From Hungatella effluvii (lineage in GTDB: Bacteria; Bacillota; Clostridia; Lachnospirales; Lachnospiraceae): DNA of 46,911 nucleotides. The position numbers and the translations under genes are program-made. Each line of letters opens with the position of its first letter. The stretch's first letter is position 1. This document shows positions 40,182-46,911 of this stretch, one piece after another. The notes under the pieces were generated by a model, which was given only the letters and a program-made list of their open reading frames with translations, had not been told where the DNA came from and did no database searches. The DNA is taken from NCBI RefSeq assembly GCF_003201875.1, contig NZ_QJKD01000028.1, forward strand, positions 1 through 46,911, written 5' to 3'.

Positions 40182-42145
40182 AACGGTTTATCACAATATT
40201 TCTTCTGATACTATCTATCTGTGTTACTTTGTTCTTCACAGTGTCCCTGCCTTTTACTGCGGATGGTCCGGAGGCGGAGGCAGGGTTAATAAATTTCGAA
40301 AACGCGGATTTTAACAAAGAAATATATGCCCTGAAAGGAGAGTGGGAATTTTACTTTGGCCGTCTTTATACCCCTGAAGACTTCAAAAAGGGCAGGGCGG
40401 AGGGAGTGGAATACGTTTCGCTTCCAGATGCATGGAAAACCCTTGGATATCCGGATCAGGGGTACGGTACTTACCGTCTGACGATTAGTACCGGATCGGA
40501 CCGCCCATTGCTCCTTGATATTCCGGAGATTACGTCTGCCTCTGTTATCTGGGCCAATGGCGGAGAAGTGTACCGGGCCGGACAGGTGGGGACTTCCGCC
40601 GGGGAGACGAAAACCAGCATACGCAGCGATCTGGTGGCGGTCGTCCCGCAGAACCGGGTTCTGGAACTGGTGGTGCAGGTCGCCAATTTTCATATGTATG
40701 ATGGCGGCCTTTTCTATCCGATCCGGATAGGAAGTGACAGCGTGCTGCTTCACCACATTCTATGGCAGCGTATTATGGTGGCTGCTGCATTAGGCGGAAT
40801 CCTGCTCATGGGTGTTTACCATCTGTTTTTATATGCGTTCCGACGCCGGGAACGGCTTTATCTGACATTCAGTTTTATCTGTGTGGCTACAGTGCTGAGA
40901 CTGGCGATGGAGACCAATAATTTAGCTCAATATTTTCTGCCGGGAGGGCTTGGAGTGGTAGCGGCCCGCATGTATCTGCTGTTCTTCGCCCTCAACGGAC
41001 TGTCCATTTGTTTTTTTATGCTTCAGGCGTTTTCCATCTGCTTAAATCGTTGGCTGCGAGTTATCTATGCTGCAGGCTTTGCACTGCCGATTGCTGTTAT
41101 CTGCTGGCCAGGTTCCTCCTTCCCAACTGCCGTGGCCAGTTTGTTCCTGATTCTTATTCCTTATGCAGTTTCGGTTATTCTGGTCCTGCGGTCAGGGAAA
41201 ATTGGCCGCGATCCATATCGTCTGCTCTTTCTGTTCAGTCTGGTGACCTTTACCTTTTATGCACCAGTTACAAAGACCGTATTTGAGGGAGATTTATTTG
41301 TCCCTGCTATTGGGCCGAACATGTTTCTCATTCTTAGTCAGTGTATTATGCTGTCCAGAGATTACGCGGAAGCGCGCAATGAGGCCGAACGAATTAATGC
41401 GAATCTGGAGCAGCTGGTGGAACAGCGTACGGAACAGCTTTGCGTTGCAAATCAGCAATTGGCAGCTTCCCAGGCGGCACTGAGAGAAATGATCGCCAAT
41501 ATATCTCATGATTTAAAGACGCCGCTTACGGTGCTTAACAACTATCTGGAACTGCTGGGAGATGATGCGGTCGTAGTTAATGAGCAGGAACGTGCGGAAT
41601 ACCTTGGGATCGCATATCATAAGAATCTGGATCTCCAGCGTTTGATCCACAACCTTTTTGACGTGACAAGAATGGAGAGTGGCACAGCTGTTTACCGTAT
41701 GGAACGGATATCCGCCTCCCTGCTGATGAGGGATGCGGACTGCAAATATGCGGAACTGGTAAGGGATAGCGGGCTGGGATTCTATGCAGAAGCGGAGGCG
41801 GGGACAGAAGTGGAGGCAGATCCTGATAAAATATGGAGCATTCTCGATAACCTGGTCTATAATGCCCTCCGCCATACCCCGCCAGGCGGCAGCATTACAC
41901 TTAAAATCCGGCAGAACAGGGATTGCACAGAGCTTACAGTAACTGATACTGGAGAGGGAATTGCACCGGAACATCTTCCACATATTTTTGAACGGTTTTA
42001 CAAGGTATCTCCGGAACGCGGAGAAAAGGACGGTTCCAGCGGGCTGGGACTATATATCGTAAAGACTGCTGTGGAGGCGATGGGAGGTACGGTAGAGGTA
42101 GAGAGTCTGCTGAATAAAGGCACGACATTTCGGATCAAATTTTAG
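40178..42145 (+). CDS. 7TM sensor histidine kinase
   Basis: 655 residues. One N-terminal membrane anchor (about 5-27), an extracytoplasmic jelly-roll domain (about 40-185; NKEIYALKGEWEFYFGRLYT, YGTYRLTIS), about seven membrane helices (about 197-400), a coiled coil (RINANLEQLVEQRTEQL), then HisKA with ANISHDLKTPLTVLNNYLEL (H444) and HATPase with NLVYNALRHTPPGG, VTDTGEGIAPEHLPHIFERF and GSSGLGLYIVK. This is a 7TMR-DISM receptor coupled to an ordinary class I kinase. It is translated from the ATGA overlap with the OmpR-type regulator. The signal is unknown; a carbohydrate-like ligand for the jelly-roll is a guess. Confidence 0.93.
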   Translation: MKRFITIFLLILSICVTLFFTVSLPFTADGPEAEAGLINFENADFNKEIYALKGEWEFYFGRLYTPEDFKKGRAEGVEYVSLPDAWKTLGYPDQGYGTYRLTISTGSDRPLLLDIPEITSASVIWANGGEVYRAGQVGTSAGETKTSIRSDLVAVVPQNRVLELVVQVANFHMYDGGLFYPIRIGSDSVLLHHILWQRIMVAAALGGILLMGVYHLFLYAFRRRERLYLTFSFICVATVLRLAMETNNLAQYFLPGGLGVVAARMYLLFFALNGLSICFFMLQAFSICLNRWLRVIYAAGFALPIAVICWPGSSFPTAVASLFLILIPYAVSVILVLRSGKIGRDPYRLLFLFSLVTFTFYAPVTKTVFEGDLFVPAIGPNMFLILSQCIMLSRDYAEARNEAERINANLEQLVEQRTEQLCVANQQLAASQAALREMIANISHDLKTPLTVLNNYLELLGDDAVVVNEQERAEYLGIAYHKNLDLQRLIHNLFDVTRMESGTAVYRMERISASLLMRDADCKYAELVRDSGLGFYAEAEAGTEVEADPDKIWSILDNLVYNALRHTPPGGSITLKIRQNRDCTELTVTDTGEGIAPEHLPHIFERFYKVSPERGEKDGSSGLGLYIVKTAVEAMGGTVEVESLLNKGTTFRIKF

Positions 42146-42314
42146 TCATGTGTTGTCCTGGAAATGCGGAGCTGCCAGAGAATAATTGGCATAGAAAAAA
42201 CTACGAAAAATATTGCAGCAAAAAGTCGTCTAAAAGGGCGAAAATTTCTCCAGAATATGGTAGAATCAACATAAGAGGCAAATTTTGCTGACAATCTGAT
42301 TTGGAGGGGAAACT

Positions 42315-43742
42315 ATGTCAAAGAGTACAGAGGTTCTGCGCATCTGCGAAGAAAAGGGAATCAGGATGATTGATTTCAAGATGACGGATTTAAATGGCCG
42401 TTGGAGACACATCACCATTCCTGTTGAACGGTTTGATGAAGAAATTTTTACGCAGGGAATTGGTTTTGATGGTTCGAACTATGGATATGCCCCAGTGGAA
42501 AAGAGTGATATGGTATTTATACCGGACCCTGAAACTGCTGTGGTGGATCCGTTTACAGAGATTCCAACGCTGACCATGTGCGGAGACGTATGTGTCATAG
42601 GAAAGGAAAACAAGCCATTTGACCAGTATCCCAGGAATGTAAGTCTGAGAGCCATTCAATATATGAAGGAACAGGGAATCGCGGACCAGATGCTGATTGG
42701 GCCGGAATTCGAGTTCCATTTATTTGACAATGTCAGCTATATGGTGGAGCCGCAGCGTATGGCTTTTACCGTGGATACCAGGCAGGCGGCCTGGAACAGC
42801 GGCAGGGAGTCTGCTGATAACAAAGGCTTTTTAGTACCCGGAGGCGGCGGATACCATATCGCGGCACCTCAGGATACAGCCTATACTTTAAGAAGCAGAA
42901 TGTGTATGATGCTTCAGGAGTGGGGAGTGGATGTGAAATACCATCACCATGAGGTAGGCGGCTCAGGACAGATGGAGATCGAGGTGGAGCTGGGCGATAT
43001 GGTGGACATGGCGGACAAGACCATGATTATCAAATACGTGATCCATAACGCCGCGGTTCAGGCTGGAAGGACTGCTACCTTTATGCCGAAACCCATTTAC
43101 AAAGAAGCCGGCAATGGAATGCATGTCCATATGCTGCTGTTGAAAGACGGGGAGCCAGTTTTTTACGATGAGGATGGATATTCCGGTCTCAGTAAGACTG
43201 CACACTACTTTATAGGAGGACTGTTAAAACATGTCCCATCCTTATGTGCATTTACCAATCCGTCCACAAACTCCTTTAAGCGTCTTGTGCCGGGATACGA
43301 AGCACCGGTGACCATCGGATATGCCACATCCAACCGAAGCGCCGTGATCAGGATTCCGGCTTATGCAAAGACTCCGAAGGCCAAACGGTTTGAACTGAGA
43401 AATCCGGATGCAACAGCGAATCCTTACTATGCATATGCGGCGATCCTGATGGCGGGACTCGATGGCATTCAGAATCAGATCGATCCGGAAAAACATGGCT
43501 GGGGGCCATTTGACTGTAATCTCTATGATCTTCCGGAGGAAGAAAAAGCAAAGATCCAATCGCTGCCAAAGACATTGGAAGAGGCGCTTCATGCCCTGGA
43601 GGCCGATCATGAATATCTGACAGCGGGAGGCGTGTTCCCGGAGCGCCTGATTGAGATATGGCTTAAGAAGAAAAGAGCAGAGAGTCGGGAACTGTCTCAG
43701 ATTCCCCATCCGGCGGAATTCCAGAGATATTTTGATTTGTAA
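42315..43742 (+). CDS. glnA: Glutamine synthetase, type I
   Basis: 475 residues, dodecameric GSI type. N-terminal beta-grasp with RMIDFKMTDLNGRWRHITIP and FDGSNYGYAPVEKSDM, catalytic IGPEFEFHLFD (metal Glu), GNGMHVHMLLLKDG, FTNPSTNSFKRLVPGYEAPV and NRSAVIRIPAYAKTPKAKRF, then ELRNPDATANPYYAYAAILM. It makes glutamine from glutamate, ammonia and ATP. Near the end CNLYDLPEEE has the tyrosine that is adenylylated in enteric GSI-beta enzymes, yet no adenylyltransferase is in view. RBS TTGGAGGGG precedes ATG 42315. The gene has its own terminator and appears monocistronic. Confidence 0.95.
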   Translation: MSKSTEVLRICEEKGIRMIDFKMTDLNGRWRHITIPVERFDEEIFTQGIGFDGSNYGYAPVEKSDMVFIPDPETAVVDPFTEIPTLTMCGDVCVIGKENKPFDQYPRNVSLRAIQYMKEQGIADQMLIGPEFEFHLFDNVSYMVEPQRMAFTVDTRQAAWNSGRESADNKGFLVPGGGGYHIAAPQDTAYTLRSRMCMMLQEWGVDVKYHHHEVGGSGQMEIEVELGDMVDMADKTMIIKYVIHNAAVQAGRTATFMPKPIYKEAGNGMHVHMLLLKDGEPVFYDEDGYSGLSKTAHYFIGGLLKHVPSLCAFTNPSTNSFKRLVPGYEAPVTIGYATSNRSAVIRIPAYAKTPKAKRFELRNPDATANPYYAYAAILMAGLDGIQNQIDPEKHGWGPFDCNLYDLPEEEKAKIQSLPKTLEEALHALEADHEYLTAGGVFPERLIEIWLKKKRAESRELSQIPHPAEFQRYFDL

Positions 43743-43796
43743 TCATATTGTGATGCAGGGAGCTGCTTCAGTTATCCAGATTTATAGTGAAAATCT

Positions 43797-43826
43797 GCGG
43801 TTTCGGGTTTCCCGGAACCGCTTTTT
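43797..43826 (+). terminator. Intrinsic terminator after glnA
   Basis: GCGGTTTCGGG (43797-43807) and CCCGGAACCGC (43811-43821) pair with one mismatch around TTT, and TTTTT follows. Confidence 0.85.
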
Positions 43827-44072
43827 GATTTTTTATATAGTAGTGTTGGAGTATTTCGTCCCTCCATTGCCGAAAGCATTCAATAAATGATAGAAGAAGC
43901 AGATAAAGCTGGAGATGGAATGAGGAAAGCAAATCATTGGGCTACTATCGGTATTGCCATTAATAATTATGATAGGTAACTTTGGTTTGACTAATCAAAC
44001 ATTAATGGAGGTTGATTGTAAAATAAAGTTGCCATTTATTGATGTGTGTGAAAAAAATCGTGGGAGAATCAA
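43827..44072. other. Intergenic region before the YARHG lipoprotein gene
   Basis: About 250 bp with no gene I can support. A 30-codon open frame at 43887-43979 has no RBS and matches nothing I know. An inverted repeat GTTTGA-CTAA-TCAAAC (43985-44000) may be an operator for the downstream gene. Confidence 0.4.
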
Positions 44073-46181
44073 ATGAATAATAAAGCTATTATTATACTAC
44101 TGGCAGTGAGTTTATGCGTTAGTGGATGCAGCCAAACGATAGTGACAGGCATTCCGGACTCACCGGATGCATTACCAGAAGAAATGACACAGCTCAGGGA
44201 GTCAGTACATGAGACAATCGAGACTGAAATGACGGCAGAGGAAACGATAAGGCAAAGGAACGTGGATACAGGTGATGGGGTGACTAAGGAGGCTGCAAAG
44301 GCATACTTAAACGTTATAGACCAGTTAATCTTATTACATGGAGAAGGTGCAATTGATCGTATACCTTTCGACAATGGTGGGATTATGAATGGAACTGCAA
44401 TTATCAGGCTGATTGATTTTGATGGCGATGGAAAACAAGAACTTTATTGTGCGTATGCTGGTGATTCGGAGCGTCAGGTGGTTGATCAGCAGGTAATCTA
44501 TGGATATTCACCAGAACAGGGTCTGATGAATATCATGGGGCCTTGCAGGATTAGTAATCCGGGAACAGATGTAAGTCCTGAAACAACGTTTCTGTATAAA
44601 GAAGGTAAAGTTTATCTTATGGATTCACAGGAAGGGAAGTTTACCCGTTACCTGACTGTTCGTGATAATGTATTAGTGGCAGAGTTGGAGTATGAAGATG
44701 GATGGAACAGTAACGGATTAACTGTCAATGGGAAATCTGTGACGACGGAGGAGCTGGCAGACTGCATTTCTGAGATGGAGTCAGGAGGAGAGCAGAAAAC
44801 AATCTATTATCTTCATTCAGCAGATGACAGCGAGCTGGCTGAGACTGTGAGAACCAGAGAATATATTGAATTACTGGCGGATAAATCAGAGCATGGTGCG
44901 CTTGATATGGTGGTTATCGCCACTGGCTGGCCGGAAGAAAAAAACGATTTGACACAGGTTAAAGCTTTTTTAGACATGGAAGATATCCGATATATGGGAA
45001 CCTCCAACCAATCCCGGGATCGGATAGATATTACTCTGGAAGATGGAAGTATTATGCTGTTTTTGTCCGGGCGGGACTCTCAATGTGAGGAAAATGATTA
45101 CCGTCTGATTCTGGCTGGGAATAAATTTGATAAGGCTGGATTCTGCGAAGTCCTGGAAAATGGATTTGATGTCAGTGGTGATATGGAGTACGGACTAAAT
45201 ACTTCAACTCAGCTTATTGATGAATTGAGTTTGTATGACTACAGCCAGACCGAGCTCTCCATTTATCGTAACCTGATCTACGCGCGGCATGGCCGAATGT
45301 TTGAGGACCCGTTTCTTAGTGCAGTATTTTCCTCAAATACATGGTATCTGCCCCGTTATGATGCAATGACGTTTGCCGAAAAGGAAGATCAGCTGCTGAG
45401 TGACATTGAGAAGGAAAATATAAAGCTGATTGTACAAAATGAAATTAACAGGGGCTATCGAAAGAAACCAGGACAAGAGTATGAATTGCCAGTTGCGATT
45501 GTGTCCGGATCATGGCATGATTTGGATGGAGATGGTATAAAGGAGAAGATCCAATTTCAGAGTGGTGATACGTCTGAATCAGATATTCATTGTAGTGGAT
45601 ACAGGATACAAGTGGACAGCAGCATCGTCCGTGGGGAAGATAATGTATATAACTGGTTATACATAGCCAATCTGGATGGAAAACAAACACAGTTACTGGT
45701 GGGAGACAGAGTTGATGGCGATGATGGTTGGATTACTGCTTATAGTTATGTAAATGGAAAGATAAAGCAAGCGTGGGGAATACCAGGTTTTCCGGGGAAT
45801 ATTCAAATTACTGCTAAAGGTGTGTATACATATGAATATACCATCCATCTGCAATGTTGGATGACGAAACGTCTGTATCAATTGCAGGACGGAAAAATGG
45901 TGGAAACAGAACGAGAGTTTTATGAACATGGTAATGAAGTGAAGGCGTTGATAGAGATTCCGACTTATGATAAAAAGGAGGGCAGTCTTAATGGGCCGAT
46001 CATTCAGACAGAAGATATAGTTGTGATTGTGGGAGGGGATAACCGTAAATGGATTTGTCTAAAAAAGAAAGTCTCCGGAGAAATCGGTTGGATTAAAGTT
46101 GAAGGCTCCATATATATTCAGCCAGACGGGACTGAGATGCAGAATATGGATGTGTTTGAAGGATTGAATATTTTTGGATAA
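44073..46181 (+). CDS. Lipoprotein with a YARHG domain
   Basis: 702 residues. A short signal peptide ends in the lipobox CVSGC (cysteine 19), so it should be lipid-anchored outside the membrane. Two Asp-rich loops of EF-hand/VCBS form occur, LIDFDGDGKQELYCAYAGD (about 113-131) and WHDLDGDGIKEKIQF (about 486-500). Residues about 390-440 hold ELSIYRNLIYARHGRMFED and SNTWYLPRYDAMTFAEKE, the YARHG domain, an extracellular module of unknown function common in Firmicutes. The C-terminal part (about 480-690) is rich in beta-type repeats. RBS is weak (GGGAGAATCAAATG), with ATG 44073 the only sensible start. No partner gene is adjacent; the rRNA operon follows. Confidence 0.85.
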   Translation: MNNKAIIILLAVSLCVSGCSQTIVTGIPDSPDALPEEMTQLRESVHETIETEMTAEETIRQRNVDTGDGVTKEAAKAYLNVIDQLILLHGEGAIDRIPFDNGGIMNGTAIIRLIDFDGDGKQELYCAYAGDSERQVVDQQVIYGYSPEQGLMNIMGPCRISNPGTDVSPETTFLYKEGKVYLMDSQEGKFTRYLTVRDNVLVAELEYEDGWNSNGLTVNGKSVTTEELADCISEMESGGEQKTIYYLHSADDSELAETVRTREYIELLADKSEHGALDMVVIATGWPEEKNDLTQVKAFLDMEDIRYMGTSNQSRDRIDITLEDGSIMLFLSGRDSQCEENDYRLILAGNKFDKAGFCEVLENGFDVSGDMEYGLNTSTQLIDELSLYDYSQTELSIYRNLIYARHGRMFEDPFLSAVFSSNTWYLPRYDAMTFAEKEDQLLSDIEKENIKLIVQNEINRGYRKKPGQEYELPVAIVSGSWHDLDGDGIKEKIQFQSGDTSESDIHCSGYRIQVDSSIVRGEDNVYNWLYIANLDGKQTQLLVGDRVDGDDGWITAYSYVNGKIKQAWGIPGFPGNIQITAKGVYTYEYTIHLQCWMTKRLYQLQDGKMVETEREFYEHGNEVKALIEIPTYDKKEGSLNGPIIQTEDIVVIVGGDNRKWICLKKKVSGEIGWIKVEGSIYIQPDGTEMQNMDVFEGLNIFG

Positions 46182-46351
46182 ATTGCAGTTGTGAAAGAAT
46201 TCTAAGAGTATGAGAGGATTAAGCTGTTGATGCATAACGGTAAAAGCAATAAATAATGCAGAAATTGTTTGGAAACAATTTTCAACACAATCTGTTATGG
46301 AGGATCACAAGTGAACAGCAAAAAAATAAAAATAAAAAAATAAAAAACATG
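46182..46351. other. Region between the lipoprotein gene and the rRNA promoters
   Basis: A 9-bp perfect hairpin AAATTGTTT-GG-AAACAATTT (46262-46281) followed by TC may end the lipoprotein transcript. The A-tract block 46319-46347 just upstream of P1 looks like an UP element for RNA polymerase alpha subunits. Confidence 0.5.
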
Positions 46352-46380
46352 TTGACTTTTGTCAGCTGCTTTGATATGAT
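46352..46380 (+). promoter_or_regulatory. rRNA operon promoter P1
   Basis: TTGACT (46352-46357), 17-bp spacer, TATGAT (46375-46380), preceded by a dense A-tract UP element. Confidence 0.8.
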
Positions 46381-46469
46381 ATACCTCGCCGCTGAAAACG
46401 GCGGCAAACTTTCCCAAAAATCTTCCAGCGGAACCGCTGAGAAAGTTTTGAAGAAAATGAAAAAAGTGG

Positions 46470-46498
46470 TTGACAAAAATAAATCACTGTGATAAGAT
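46470..46498 (+). promoter_or_regulatory. rRNA operon promoter P2
   Basis: TTGACA (46470-46475), 17-bp spacer, TAAGAT (46493-46498). It lies 118 bp after P1, a typical tandem rRNA promoter spacing. A set of inverted repeats (CCGCTGAAAACGGCGG at 46390-46405 and AGCGGAACCGCT at 46428-46439) lies between the two. Confidence 0.82.
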
Positions 46499-46816
46499 AT
46501 AAAAGTTGCTGCTGACACAGATCGACAGCAAACGCACTTTGAAAACAGAAGATTGAACAGTATGTAAAACCCTGAAAATTCTAATAAAACAAGCCATTGT
46601 TTGATGGCTTTGAATGAGAAAATTCAGAACGAATACAATTATTGTATACGAACCAAACAACAAGTAAAACGGGAAATAAATTAGCTAGTTAGTTGATTTT
46701 GACCCCGGATCAAACGAAGGGGTAACGACCTCATTACTAAGTTCGAAAGAACCTCACTAAGTAATGAGTCGTATGTTTCGACTAAACTCGAAAATACCTC
46801 GTTAAGTCGAAGACTA
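46499..46816 (+). other. rRNA leader with boxA-like motif and processing stems
   Basis: About 318 nt of untranslated leader. GCACTTTGAAAAC (46534-46546) resembles the boxA antitermination motif of Firmicutes rRNA leaders. Two related 27-bp words (46736-46762 and 46781-46807; 21 of 27 bases equal) each sit inside a larger inverted repeat: CTCATTACT...AGTAATGAG and CGACT...AGTCG. These stems are probably RNase processing sites. Confidence 0.65.

Positions 46817-46911
<95 letters not shown>

Noticed and set aside
43887..43979. 30-codon open frame after glnA
   Set aside because: No RBS, no recognisable similarity and within chance expectation for the region.
46295..46335. Tiny peptide gene with GGAGG and GTG before the rRNA promoters
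   Set aside because: It would give a ten-residue Lys/Ile peptide made from the A-tract, which is better explained as an UP element.

Overview
The window comes from a low-to-mid GC Firmicute, most likely a gut Lachnospiraceae (Clostridium cluster XIVa). The evidence is the first ~95 nt of a 16S rRNA gene at the right edge (46817-46911), strong AGGAGG-type ribosome binding sites, sigma-A promoters of TTGACA-N17-TATAAT type, a clostridial-order suf operon (sufCBDSU with a divergent Rrf2 regulator) and many close homologue types typical of that family (YafY/WYL, AraC-GH78 pairs, LytS-type kinases, Old Yellow Enzyme reductases).

Layout. 1-3121: the end of an ISLre2-type transposase gene abutting a UvrA-like ATPase gene that has lost its 5' part. 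3187-12554: a LysR regulator, a small nitroreductase and a flavodoxin gene that is split in two. Its N-terminal ~87 codons are at 4739-5011 and its C-terminal ~37 codons are at 12441-12554. The ~7.4 kb between them is AT-rich foreign DNA. It carries a three-gene nuclease / middle protein / SMC-Rad50-like ATPase operon of Lamassu (ABC-three-component) architecture, an AlbA_2/Schlafen-type ATP-binding regulator, and a broken tyrosine-recombinase-like gene. 12613-18616: a run of small stress and redox units: YafY/WYL regulator with a DUF3795 gene sharing one operator-promoter design, an ECF sigma/anti-sigma pair, an LCM-type methyltransferase, an ATC hydrolase, and an HxlR regulator divergent from a second nitroreductase. 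18813-23552: LytS-like kinase plus SARP-like response regulator, then a Cache-GGDEF diguanylate cyclase. 23665-29575: GH78 alpha-L-rhamnosidase divergent from an AraC regulator, then an OYE/FAD two-domain reductase and a cupin. 29609-30134: a methyltransferase pseudogene. 30256-35830: Rrf2 regulator and the complete suf iron-sulfur operon. 35948-38148: duplicated-domain secreted protein, membrane protein, TetR regulator. 38421-42145: GGDEF protein, OmpR-type regulator and 7TM histidine kinase in one operon. 42315-46181: glutamine synthetase and a YARHG lipoprotein. 46182-46911: rRNA operon promoters P1 and P2, processed leader, and 16S start.

The most notable element is the Lamassu-like defence operon riding on an insertion that disrupted a flavodoxin gene. 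The recombinase next to it has lost its catalytic half and has two single-A frameshifts, so the island is probably stranded. The system type is known (Lamassu/ABC-3C). I cannot tell from sequence alone whether this lineage has been described. Secondary points of interest are shared operator designs (ATGAC-N8-GTCAT upstream of yafY-like and DUF3795 genes; three CC...GG inverted repeats in the suf/Rrf2 intergenic region; 22-bp tandem repeats between araC and GH78) and several strong leader hairpins placed between a promoter and its gene.
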